Part shown: positions 1 through 6,857 of the stretch, in pieces
Numbering within the stretch: position 1 is the first letter of the stretch
Layout of the letters: the number at the start of each line of letters is the position of its first letter
DNA from: Actinomycetes bacterium
GTDB taxonomy: Bacteria; Actinomycetota; Acidimicrobiia; Acidimicrobiales; Palsa-688
Direction: 5' to 3'
DNA: 23,194 bases
Assembly: GCA_021846485.1 (NCBI GenBank)
Contig: JAJZWW010000005.1
Coordinates: 1 to 23,194, forward strand
Notes under the pieces: generated by a model
The model's database searches: none
Told to the model about the DNA's origin: nothing
What the model saw: only the letters and a program-made list of their open reading frames with translations
Translations under genes and position numbers: made by a program

Positions 1-956
1 ACCGAGGACATCTGCAGATGATGGGGGCGGTCCAGCCGTTCATCAGCGGAGCGATCAGCAAGACGGTCAACGTCCCCGAGGAGGTCACCGTCGAAGACGT
101 CGAGCAGCTCCACATCGAGGCGTGGCAGCTCGGACTGAAGGCGGTCGCCATCTACCGGGACAACTGCAAGGTCGCCCAGCCGCTGGCGACGACCAAGAAG
201 GCGACCGAGCAGTCGCCGGCCGCCGCCCACGACGCCGAGCTGGCCCGCAAGGTCGCCGACTTGGAGAAGGCCCTGGCCCGCCAGACCACGGTCGTGGTCA
301 AGCAGCCGATCCGGGAGCGGATGCCCCGACGCCGGCGGTCCAACACCTTCGCCTTCCGCGTCGCGGACTGCGAGGGCTACGTGACCGTCGGCGAGTACGA
401 CGACGGCCGGCCCGGCGAGGTGTTCGTCAAGGTGGCCAAGCAGGGGTCGACCCTCGCAGGGATCATGGACGCCTTCGCCGTCTCGGTGAGCCTGGGGTTG
501 CAACACGGGGTGCCGCTCGCCACCTACGTGCGCAAGTACACCAACATGCGCTTCGAGCCCGCCGGCATGACCGACGACCCCGACCTGCGGATCGCCCAGT
601 CGTTGGTCGACTACATCTTCCGGCGTCTCGCTGTCGACTACCTGCCCTACGACGAGCGGGTCGAGCTCGGCGTGCTCACGACCGGTGAGCGGACCCAGCA
701 GACCCTCCCGGGGGTGGAAGAGGCGGCCACCCCCAACCTCTCCCTCGTCGAGGAGGGCGACTACGGCGACGAAGGCAGGCAGCTGCGCTCCCCGCTGCGC
801 CTGGCCGCCTCTCCAGCCCCCGGTGTCGCGACAAGGGGGGGAGTGGTGCCCCTCGAGTCCGACGCTCCCTACTGCTTCCAGTGCGGGGTGCAGATGCAGC
901 GCGCCGGCAGCTGTCACGCCTGTCCGAGCTGCGGGACGACCAGCGGTTGCTCGTAG
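1..956 (+). CDS. nrdJ: Adenosylcobalamin-dependent (class II) ribonucleotide reductase, C-terminal part
   Basis: Makes deoxyribonucleotides from ribonucleotides in the cytoplasm, using coenzyme B12 to generate the radical. Only the 3' end is present. The frame is open from position 3, so the ATG codons at 18 and 21 are internal. The first residues (MMGAVQPFISGAISKTVN) are the conserved end of the catalytic barrel of vitamin B12-dependent reductases, followed by a block around AWQLGLKAVAIYRDN. A variable linker comes next, then the typical C-terminal domain (AFRVADCEGYVTVGEYDDG, then RFEPAGMTDDPDLRIAQSLVDY). The last ~30 residues form a Cys-rich tail with CFQC, CHAC and CPSC pairs, as expected for the zinc-ribbon/redox tail of this family, ending in SGCS. 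A 7-bp hairpin follows the stop. No class I or III genes are visible nearby. Confidence 0.95.
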   Translation, partial: RGHLQMMGAVQPFISGAISKTVNVPEEVTVEDVEQLHIEAWQLGLKAVAIYRDNCKVAQPLATTKKATEQSPAAAHDAELARKVADLEKALARQTTVVVKQPIRERMPRRRRSNTFAFRVADCEGYVTVGEYDDGRPGEVFVKVAKQGSTLAGIMDAFAVSVSLGLQHGVPLATYVRKYTNMRFEPAGMTDDPDLRIAQSLVDYIFRRLAVDYLPYDERVELGVLTTGERTQQTLPGVEEAATPNLSLVEEGDYGDEGRQLRSPLRLAASPAPGVATRGGVVPLESDAPYCFQCGVQMQRAGSCHACPSCGTTSGCS

Positions 957-965
957 AGCAACCGG

Positions 966-984
966 GACCGCGTGTTCCGCGGTC
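966..984 (+). terminator. Hairpin after nrdJ, possible terminator
   Basis: Perfect 7-bp inverted repeat GACCGCG / CGCGGTC with a 5-nt loop, starting 10 nt after the nrdJ stop. No T-run follows, so it is either a weak intrinsic terminator or a 3'-end stabilising hairpin. Confidence 0.4.
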
Positions 985-1067
985 GCGGCGGGGGTGACGA
1001 GGGCTGGGTGCGTGCTCGACAGGACAGGCGGGGGTTGGTTCCCCGGGGTAGAGGGTACGCGTCAACG

Positions 1068-2231
1068 ATGCGCCGATCCCGGTACGCCGGAGGCACGCCG
1101 CGCCGGCTGCACCCGGTCCCCGCGCTCGACGGACTGCGAGGGCTGGCCCTGGCAGCGGTCGTGTTGTTCCACTACCCGACCCATAGTGCGTTCGTGGGGG
1201 GCATGTTCGGAGTGGGAGTCTTCTTCGTCCTGAGCGGGTTCCTCGTAGGGGCGGGCCTGCTCGAGCGGCGCGACTCCGCCGGGAGGGTGGAGGTGGGCGA
1301 GTTCCTCGCACGGCGCGCCTGGCGCCTGGTGCCGGCGCTGCTCGCCTTCTTCGGGGTGTTCCTGGCGGTGGTCCTCGCTGCCGACGGGACGCGCTGGTTC
1401 GACGCCGCGGCGTTGGCCGGCCACCCGGGCCGACCACTGCCGGTGACCGTGGCCCTGCTCGGAACAGCGCAGACCCTCACGGGGTGGTTCAACGTGGTGC
1501 TCGCCCAGCAGTGGCCCCACGCGTCTGCTTTCGGGCACCTGTGGACCCTCGGGGTCGAAGCCCAGTTCTACGTGCTGATCGCCCTGGTGGTGTGGGCCAC
1601 CGCGCGCCGGCGGCGGCTGCTCGGCCCGCTCGCAGTGGCGGTCGTGGTCGGTTCGGCTGTGTCGCCGTTCGCGCTGTGGAACGGCGGGGCCGGCCAGAAC
1701 GTCATCTACTTCGGGACCGTGCCCCGCTTCCAGCAGCTCGTGGGCGGTGCGCTGCTGGCCGGGGCGTGGCGGCGCGGCGCCCTGGACCGGTTGCCGCCGG
1801 CGGTCCTCAGGGTGGGTGCCTGGGCAGGGTCCGGAGTGCTGGTGTGGCTGGTGCTGGAGGTGGGCAACGTGCCGTTCAAGTACCTCGGTGCGTTCAGCGT
1901 CGCCGGCGCCGGTGCCGTCCTCTTGGTGGCCCACCTGGTCTCCGGGCCCGAGCGTTCGGTGATCCGGCGGGTGCTGGCCCACCCGGTGCTCACCTACGTG
2001 GGGCGACGCTCCTACGCGATCTACCTGTGGCACTGGCCGCTGGCGCTGTGGACCGACAGGTTGCCCCATCCGGTGGGGGTGCCGCTCGGGATCGGCCTGT
2101 CGGTCGGGCTCGCCGAGGCGTCCTGGCGCTTCGTGGAGCATCCGGCCCAGCGCTGGTCCCGGCGCCGCGGTCGAAACCGCGCCGGGCTCGGGCCGGCACC
2201 GGGGTCGCCGGTCGGCTCGGCGGCCGGCTAG
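1068..2231 (+). CDS. Acyltransferase family 3 (OafA/YrhL-like) integral membrane protein
   Basis: A predicted multi-pass membrane O-acyltransferase of about 387 residues. It carries the family's N-terminal signature LDGLRGLALAAVVLFHY, containing the conserved His thought to take part in acyl transfer, followed by FGVGVFFVLSGFLVG. The central HLWTLGVEAQFYVL block is the usual 'SLxVExQFY' motif. About ten hydrophobic helices follow, with a late RRSYAIYLWHWPLAL helix and a short Arg-rich cytoplasmic tail. There is no SGNH hydrolase domain at the C-terminus. I chose ATG 1068, with a GAGGG about 12 nt upstream. An in-frame GTG at 972 would add 32 Arg/Gly-rich residues unlike the family. The acceptor (cell-wall glycan, lipid or secondary metabolite) cannot be told from the sequence, and no glycan genes lie beside it. 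Confidence 0.88.
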   Translation: MRRSRYAGGTPRRLHPVPALDGLRGLALAAVVLFHYPTHSAFVGGMFGVGVFFVLSGFLVGAGLLERRDSAGRVEVGEFLARRAWRLVPALLAFFGVFLAVVLAADGTRWFDAAALAGHPGRPLPVTVALLGTAQTLTGWFNVVLAQQWPHASAFGHLWTLGVEAQFYVLIALVVWATARRRRLLGPLAVAVVVGSAVSPFALWNGGAGQNVIYFGTVPRFQQLVGGALLAGAWRRGALDRLPPAVLRVGAWAGSGVLVWLVLEVGNVPFKYLGAFSVAGAGAVLLVAHLVSGPERSVIRRVLAHPVLTYVGRRSYAIYLWHWPLALWTDRLPHPVGVPLGIGLSVGLAEASWRFVEHPAQRWSRRRGRNRAGLGPAPGSPVGSAAG

Positions 2232-2284
2232 ACGAGCTACGGTGGGAAGAGCGACGGACCGGCACCAGGGCGGGGGTGGCGTCG

Positions 2285-2551
2285 ATGAGGCTGAAGCTCG
2301 ACCTCCACGACATCTACAACCGGGGCGACGAGATCGACCGGGCGTTGCGGGAGGTGATCGAAGAGGCGGTGCGCACCCACGCCGTCGCAGTGGAGATCAT
2401 CCCGGGCAAGGGCAGCGGGCAACTGAAGAAGCGGGTGCTCCGCTTCTTGGAGCGCAAGGAGGTCAAGGCGCTCTACCACCGGGTGGAGAAGGACTCCGAC
2501 AACTTCGGCCGGGTGGTGGTGCACTTCCGCTGGCACGGCCCCCGGCGCTGA
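2285..2551 (+). CDS. Small Smr-domain protein
   Basis: An 88-residue protein consisting essentially of one Smr domain, the small MutS-related fold associated with nucleic-acid nicking or binding. Family hallmarks are LDLHD near the N-terminus (residues 5-9) and the glycine loop PGKGSGQLKKRVLRFL (about 40-55). Most of the chain is helix-strand-helix with a basic C-terminus (HFRWHGPRR). I take ATG 2285; GTG 2276 is in frame and would add three residues. A TACGGT box at 2238-2243 could be its own -10, about 40 nt upstream. The gap to the acyltransferase is 53 nt, so co-transcription is also possible. Stand-alone Smr proteins of this size are common and mostly uncharacterised. The domain call is firm; the cellular role is not. 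Confidence 0.85.
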   Translation: MRLKLDLHDIYNRGDEIDRALREVIEEAVRTHAVAVEIIPGKGSGQLKKRVLRFLERKEVKALYHRVEKDSDNFGRVVVHFRWHGPRR

Positions 2552-2561
2552 CCGCCGGAGC

Positions 2562-2584
2562 CACCGAGAAGTCCCTCCTCGGTG
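2562..2584. terminator. Hairpin between two convergent genes, probable bidirectional terminator
   Basis: Perfect 7-bp stem CACCGAG / CTCGGTG with a 9-nt loop. It fills the gap between the smr-type gene ending at 2551 and the enoyl-CoA hydratase gene ending at 2585 on the other strand. There is no strong T-tract on either side, so the call rests on position and symmetry. Confidence 0.5.
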
Positions 2585-3322
2585 TCAGGCCCGGTCCGAG
2601 CTGGCGAGCGCCGCGTAGCAGAGACGCTCGATGAGCAGCGCTGCCTCCCGGGACGACTCGGCGGCCGCGTCGATCGCCTGGCAGGCGAGCGCGTAGGCGA
2701 GCGGGGGCAGCCCGGCGAGCTGCCCGGCGAGCTCCACGGCGCGAGGGAGTGGGACCACGCCGGGGGGGCACACCTCGGTCAGCAGCCCGAGGGAGGTGGC
2801 CTCGGCGGACCCGACCCGGGGTCGGGCGAGCACCAGCTCGCGCGCGCGGGCGGTCCCGACCGTGCGAACCAGCCGGAGCAGGCCACCCGAGCTGGGGACG
2901 ATCCCGAGGCGCACCTCGGGGAACCCGAGCACGGCGTCGGCGGCGGCCACGCGGAAGTCGGTCGCCAGGGCGAGCTCGAGGCCGCCGCCGAGGCAGTAGC
3001 CGGCGATGGCGCTGACGGTCGGCTGGGGCAGCTGTGCCACCGCCTCGTGGACGCCACCGGTGTTGCGGTAGTAGGCGAAGACCTCCGCGGGGGAGCGGTC
3101 GGTGACCTCGGCGACGTCGGCGCCGCTCGAGAACACCCGGTCCCCACCGGTGATCACCACCGCCCCGCTGGCGGTCACCTCGGGCCGGGTGAGGGTTCCG
3201 AGCAGCTGGCGCTCCATCTCGCTCGACATCGCGTTGAGCTTGGCCTCGCGCCGCAGGATGACGACCGCCACCTCGCCGCGACGCTCGACGGCCACCAGAT
3301 TGCTATCGGGCGGGGCGCTCAC
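2585..3322 (-). CDS. Enoyl-CoA hydratase/isomerase (crotonase) family protein
   Basis: 245-residue crotonase-fold enzyme, probably hydrating a 2-enoyl-CoA in a beta-oxidation-type pathway. Both catalytic glutamates of true hydratases can be seen: E116 in GGGLELALATD and E136 in GFPEVRLGIVP. The oxyanion-hole segments FSSGADVAEV (about 64-73) and AIAGYCLGGG (about 105-114) are also present. The SSGG loop after the second Glu replaces the common GAGG. The start is GTG 3322, overlapping the acyl-CoA dehydrogenase stop as GTGA, so the two genes are translationally coupled. The frame stays open far upstream, but that stretch is the shadow of the dehydrogenase gene. The substrate is unknown. Pairing with an acyl-CoA dehydrogenase makes consecutive oxidation and hydration of one acyl-CoA likely. 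Confidence 0.88.
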   Translation of the reverse strand: MSAPPDSNLVAVERRGEVAVVILRREAKLNAMSSEMERQLLGTLTRPEVTASGAVVITGGDRVFSSGADVAEVTDRSPAEVFAYYRNTGGVHEAVAQLPQPTVSAIAGYCLGGGLELALATDFRVAAADAVLGFPEVRLGIVPSSGGLLRLVRTVGTARARELVLARPRVGSAEATSLGLLTEVCPPGVVPLPRAVELAGQLAGLPPLAYALACQAIDAAAESSREAALLIERLCYAALASSDRA

Positions 3323-4497
3323 GGCGCGGGCAGCGGCCAGGGGCGGACCAGCCCCTGGATGCCCCGCTTCGAGATCTCGTTGCTCACGATGAGCCGCTGG
3401 ATCTCGCTGGTGCCCTCCCAGATCCGGTCCACCCGGATGTCGCGGTAGAGGCGCTCGACGGGGTACTCGCGCATGTACCCCCGGCCACCGAAGATCTGTA
3501 CCGCGCGGTCCACCACCCGACCGGCCGCTTCGGAGGCGACCGTCTTGGCCATCGCCGCCTTGGCGTGGACCAGCTTGCGGGGCATCCCGGCGTCGCACTC
3601 GGCGGCCACCTGGTAGGTGAGGGCCCGCATCGTGACGATGTCCATCGCGGCGTCGGCGAGCATCGCCTGGATCATCTGGTTGTCGATCAGCGGCCGGCCG
3701 AACTGCCGGCGGGTGCGGGCCCACTCACTCGCCTCGCTCAGCGCCCGCTCGGCGGCGCCGGCGGCGCGAGCGGCGATCATCAGGCGCTCCTCCACGAACC
3801 ACTCTCGGGTCAGCTCGGCCCCGGTGCCGACGTCGCCGAGGACCGCCTCCGGCCCGACCGCAACGTCTTCGAGGGTGAAGATCGGGTGCTTGTAGACGAA
3901 GGCGTGCATGTAGCGCGGGGTCCGCTCGACCCGCACCCCCGGGGTGTCCCGGTCGACGAGGAAGAGGGTCGGCTCCCGCTCGGGCCCGACCCCGGCCATG
4001 ACGATGAGGAAGTCGGCGGTGTCGCCGACGGTGACGAACCACTTCTGCCCCGATATCCGGAAGCCCTCCCCGTCGGGCACCGCCACGGTGCGGATGCCGG
4101 TGAAGTCGGAGCCGGCGCCCTCCTCGGTGACCGCGTAGCAGTCGCGCCGCTCGCCCCGGACGGCGGGGCGGACATAACGCTCGACCTGTGCCCGGTCCGC
4201 GGCGCGCAGTGCGTTGGCCGGCCGCCACACGACGTCCCAGAGGGCGTTGGTCAGCTGTCCGAGCTCCTCTTGGACGAGGACCTGGTCGAGCACGCAGAGT
4301 CCTTGACCGCCCCACTCCGCGGGCATGTTGATGGCGTTCAGGCGCAGCTCGAGGACGTGGCCGGCGAGCTCGGCGAGGACCTCGTCTGGTAGTCCCTCGT
4401 GCTCGTCACAGTGCTGCTCGTAGGGCATGATGTGCTTGGCCAGCTCGCTGGCACGCCACTTGAGCTCGGCCTGGGCGGGGGTGTAGCTCGAATCCAC
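3319..4497 (-). CDS. Acyl-CoA dehydrogenase
   Basis: FAD-dependent dehydrogenase of about 392 residues, expected to introduce a 2,3-double bond into an acyl-CoA and pass electrons to ETF. The FAD/substrate motif CYAVTEEGAGSD (about 120-131; more usual is TEPGAGSD) is followed by ISGQKWFVTVGD. The C-terminal domain has FGGRGYMREYPVERLYRD and RIWEGTSEIQR; the Glu of the latter (about E361) is at the MCAD-type catalytic base position. I prefer GTG 4497 (VDSSYTPAQ), which has AGGAG about 10 nt upstream. GTG 4533 would add 12 residues rich in Pro and Leu. It overlaps the hydratase gene by 4 nt and lies 66 nt after the binding-protein gene, so all three may share a transcript. Acyl chain length and branching preference cannot be read from the sequence. 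Confidence 0.92.
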   Translation of the reverse strand: MDSSYTPAQAELKWRASELAKHIMPYEQHCDEHEGLPDEVLAELAGHVLELRLNAINMPAEWGGQGLCVLDQVLVQEELGQLTNALWDVVWRPANALRAADRAQVERYVRPAVRGERRDCYAVTEEGAGSDFTGIRTVAVPDGEGFRISGQKWFVTVGDTADFLIVMAGVGPEREPTLFLVDRDTPGVRVERTPRYMHAFVYKHPIFTLEDVAVGPEAVLGDVGTGAELTREWFVEERLMIAARAAGAAERALSEASEWARTRRQFGRPLIDNQMIQAMLADAAMDIVTMRALTYQVAAECDAGMPRKLVHAKAAMAKTVASEAAGRVVDRAVQIFGGRGYMREYPVERLYRDIRVDRIWEGTSEIQRLIVSNEISKRGIQGLVRPWPLPAP

Positions 4498-4550
4498 GGC
4501 AGGGACGCTCCTCGGTAGTGGGAGCGGGGCCACCGACGGCGCCCGCCACC

Positions 4551-4570
4551 GGTTCAGTCGGGTTCAGTCG
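4551..4570. repeat. Perfect 10-bp tandem duplication at the 3' end of the binding-protein gene
   Basis: The unit GGTTCAGTCG occurs twice in direct succession. One copy covers the stop codon of the substrate-binding protein (4564-4566) and the other repeats it just downstream. It looks like a small slippage duplication with no obvious coding effect. Confidence 0.7.
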
Positions 4571-6177
4571 GCGAACCACATGCGCTTGAAGTCGTAGTTG
4601 TTGAGCGACAGTCCGGTCTTGGACGGCTGGTCGCCCTGGACCCGCTTGGCGAGCCCGTCGATGACCGGCGGGAAGTAGGGGATGATGTAGCCGCCCGAAT
4701 GCCAGTCGACCAGCTGCATCTCGTGGGCGATGTCGGTTCTCTTGGCCCGATCAACAGTGCGGAGGCCCTCGGCGTAGAGGGCGTCGTAGTGGGGGTCGTC
4801 CCAGTGGGTCTCGTTGTAGGGGGCGGTTGCCAGCGTTCCGAGGGCCACTTGGGGGAAGTAGGGGTTGTAGAACCAGTAGTCCTGGGCGAAGGTCCACTTC
4901 AAGTAGTTGGGCCCGTCGAAGGTGGTGACCGTGACCGGGTTGAGCTGCACCTCGACACCAGCACCCTTGGCCTGCTGGGCGAAGACCTGAGCGACACCCT
5001 CGACCCCCTGGGACAGATGTGCGGTGTCGAGGGTGACTTTCAGGTTGGGGTGGCCAGCTGCTTTCAGCAGGGAGCGGGCCTGGGCGAGATCCTGCTCGCG
5101 CTGGGGGATCTGGTGGTCGTAGGCCGGGTCCCAGACGGCGAACAGGTCGTTGCCGATCGTCCCGTGGCCGAGGAAGACCTGCTCCAGCATGGCCTTCCGG
5201 TCGCAGATCAGTCGGAATGCCTGGCGGACGCGCACGTCGCTGAAAGGCTTGCGGTCGACTCTCATCGTGAATGGAGTCCACCCGCCGCCCTCGGAGATGA
5301 CCACCTCGGCCCCGCCCGAGCGAGCAGCGTCGATCGACGAGGCGGACAGCAGGTCGACGACGTCGGCTTGGCCGCTCAGTAGGGCGTCGAGCTGGCTGCT
5401 CTCGTCGGAGTAGTCGGAGATGACCACCGAGTCGAAGTAGGGGAGCCCTGACTGCCAGTAGCTGTCGTTGCGGGAGAAGGTGCTCTGCACCCCCGGGGAG
5501 AAGCGCTCGAAGCGGAACGGACCGGTGCCCACCGGGTGGGCCGGGTCGAAGCCGACGGGTATCACGTCGAAGTAGTAGGCGGCGAGCACTTCGACGAGGG
5601 TTGCGAACGGCGACGAGCAGGCGACCGACAAGGTGAGCGGGTCGATCACCTTGGTGCGGGCCAGGTCGACGGGGGCGAGCGACGGCGCCCCCGCGGCCGG
5701 TTTCTTCGGGTCGAGAATCTGCTGGAAGGTGTAGAGGACGTCGTGGGCCGTGAGGTCCTTGCCGTTGTGGAAGGTCACGCCCGAGCGGAGGCGGACGGTC
5801 CAGGTGGTCGCGCTGGCGTCCGGGGTGATCTCGGTGGCCAGGACGAGCTGGGGCAGTGCCTGGGCGTCGAAGACCACCAGCGGGTCGTAGAGCTGGTTGA
5901 TACGGGCGAAGTCGACGGTGTTGACCGGGTTGAGGGGGTTGACGGTGTCGAGCGAGCTCCCTCCGGTGAGGGCGGCCCTGAGGGTCCCTCCTCTCCGGGG
6001 ACGGCCGGCGGTTGCCGGGGTGGTGCTCGTGGTCGGCTTCACTGCGGCGCTCGGGCCCCCGCAGCCGGCCAGGACGGTGCCGCTGCCGAGCGCGACCGCC
6101 CCGGCGACACCCAGGCGGAGGAACTGGCGCCGGTCGAGGCGCCCGTTCGGATCGGACGGGAAAGAGTTGGTCGGCAT
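4564..6177 (-). CDS. Peptide/nickel-type ABC transporter substrate-binding lipoprotein (SBP_bac_5, DppA/OppA-like)
   Basis: 537-residue extracytoplasmic receptor of family 5. The N-terminus combines a twin-arginine signal (RRQFLRLG, R16-R17), a hydrophobic stretch and a lipobox LAGC with the lipidated Cys at 39, so it is probably exported folded by Tat and anchored in the membrane. A Thr/Ala/Pro linker precedes the domain. The core shows the family hallmark ATTWTVRLRSGVTFHNGKDL followed by HDVLYTF, then PVGTGPFRFERF. The start is ATG 6177; an upstream in-frame ATG at 6222 would place 15 unrelated residues before the Tat signal and inside the promoter. It is not beside its presumed permeases (13214-15181) but is on the same strand in the same cluster. 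An inverted repeat across its promoter suggests control by the adjacent TetR. Ligands of this family range from peptides to glycosides, opines and nickel chelates. Confidence 0.92.
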   Translation of the reverse strand: MPTNSFPSDPNGRLDRRQFLRLGVAGAVALGSGTVLAGCGGPSAAVKPTTSTTPATAGRPRRGGTLRAALTGGSSLDTVNPLNPVNTVDFARINQLYDPLVVFDAQALPQLVLATEITPDASATTWTVRLRSGVTFHNGKDLTAHDVLYTFQQILDPKKPAAGAPSLAPVDLARTKVIDPLTLSVACSSPFATLVEVLAAYYFDVIPVGFDPAHPVGTGPFRFERFSPGVQSTFSRNDSYWQSGLPYFDSVVISDYSDESSQLDALLSGQADVVDLLSASSIDAARSGGAEVVISEGGGWTPFTMRVDRKPFSDVRVRQAFRLICDRKAMLEQVFLGHGTIGNDLFAVWDPAYDHQIPQREQDLAQARSLLKAAGHPNLKVTLDTAHLSQGVEGVAQVFAQQAKGAGVEVQLNPVTVTTFDGPNYLKWTFAQDYWFYNPYFPQVALGTLATAPYNETHWDDPHYDALYAEGLRTVDRAKRTDIAHEMQLVDWHSGGYIIPYFPPVIDGLAKRVQGDQPSKTGLSLNNYDFKRMWFAD

Positions 6178-6212
6178 CGGCCCCCCCCGGGCTGCTGGGT
6201 GATGGTCGAGCC

Positions 6213-6239
6213 ATTGTAACACGACGCGCGTGTTACCAA
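6213..6239 (-). promoter_or_regulatory. Promoter of the substrate-binding protein gene
   Basis: On the minus strand, TACAAT (6218-6213) is a good -10. TTGGTA (6239-6234) is a -35-like hexamer with a 15-nt spacer, slightly short. The start codon is about 35 nt downstream. The spacer is occupied by the inverted repeat listed separately. Confidence 0.6.
6216..6236. promoter_or_regulatory. Perfect 8+5+8 inverted repeat, candidate TetR operator
   Basis: Arms GTAACACG and CGTGTTAC flank a 5-nt centre (ACGCG), a size and symmetry typical of TetR-family operators. It lies between tetR (ends at 6259) and the binding-protein gene (starts at 6177) and covers the -35/-10 spacer, so a bound dimer would block RNA polymerase. 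I found no second full copy in the window; a lone half-site-like TAACACG lies at 16517. Confidence 0.65.
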
Positions 6240-6258
6240 GGAGAAGCTTCTCGGTGCG

Positions 6259-6855
6259 TCAGGGTGGGCCCTCCAGGGACTCCAGGTGCGTGGCCACCAG
6301 GCTGCCGAGCCGGTGGCTCCCGAGGCGAGCCGGCTCGAAGACCGCCTGGATCCCGAGCCCGTCGACCAGCGCGGCCAGGCGCCACGCCTCGTCCTCCGGG
6401 ACGACACCGGCGCGTAGCTCCCCGTCGACGGCGGCCTCCTCGAAGTGGCGGCGCAACAGCCGGCGCCACTCGCCGTAGTAGCGGCGCTGCTCGTCGGTCA
6501 GGGCGGTGTCGCCGAAGGCGCGACCCCAGAAGCTCACCCAGACGGCCATCTCGAGCGCCTGCTCCTCGTTGAGCGGTAGCACGGCGTCGACCACCGCCCG
6601 CAGGGCGGACATGCCGCGGAGGCCGGCGCTCAGGCTCGCGACGCGCGAGCGCTCGCGCAGCCAGACCTGGCGGAGGGCGCTGAGGAGGATCTCGTCCTTG
6701 TCCCGGAAGTAGTGGCCGATCACCCCGGTCGAGTATCCGGCCTCGGCCGCGATGTCCCGGATGCTCACCCGGTCTATGCCGACCCGGGCCATGAGCCTCC
6801 AGGTCGCCTCGATCACCTGCTCGCGGCGGAGCTCCCGGTCGACGGTCTTGGGCAC
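6259..6855 (-). CDS. TetR/AcrR-family transcriptional regulator
   Basis: 198-residue one-component repressor. The N-terminal helix-turn-helix spans about residues 12-58 with the classic TetR pattern: VSIRDIAAEAGYSTGVIGHYF followed by RDKDEILLSAL. The C-terminal ~140 residues form an all-helical ligand/dimer domain, with the TetR_C-like segment VWVSFWGRAFGDTALTDEQRRYY resembling BetI-type regulators. The start is GTG 6855, only 2 nt after the stop of the CocE-type hydrolase gene, so the two are co-transcribed and probably coupled. The perfect inverted repeat just downstream is its likely operator. The ligand may be the transported compound or an acyl-CoA derived from it; that is inference from the neighbours. 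Confidence 0.9.
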   Translation of the reverse strand: MPKTVDRELRREQVIEATWRLMARVGIDRVSIRDIAAEAGYSTGVIGHYFRDKDEILLSALRQVWLRERSRVASLSAGLRGMSALRAVVDAVLPLNEEQALEMAVWVSFWGRAFGDTALTDEQRRYYGEWRRLLRRHFEEAAVDGELRAGVVPEDEAWRLAALVDGLGIQAVFEPARLGSHRLGSLVATHLESLEGPP

Positions 6856-6857
6856 GG

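Noticed and set aside
1062..2141. 359-codon open frame antisense to the acyltransferase
   Set aside because: His/Gln/Pro-rich mirror of a membrane protein; no motifs. It is a high-GC shadow.
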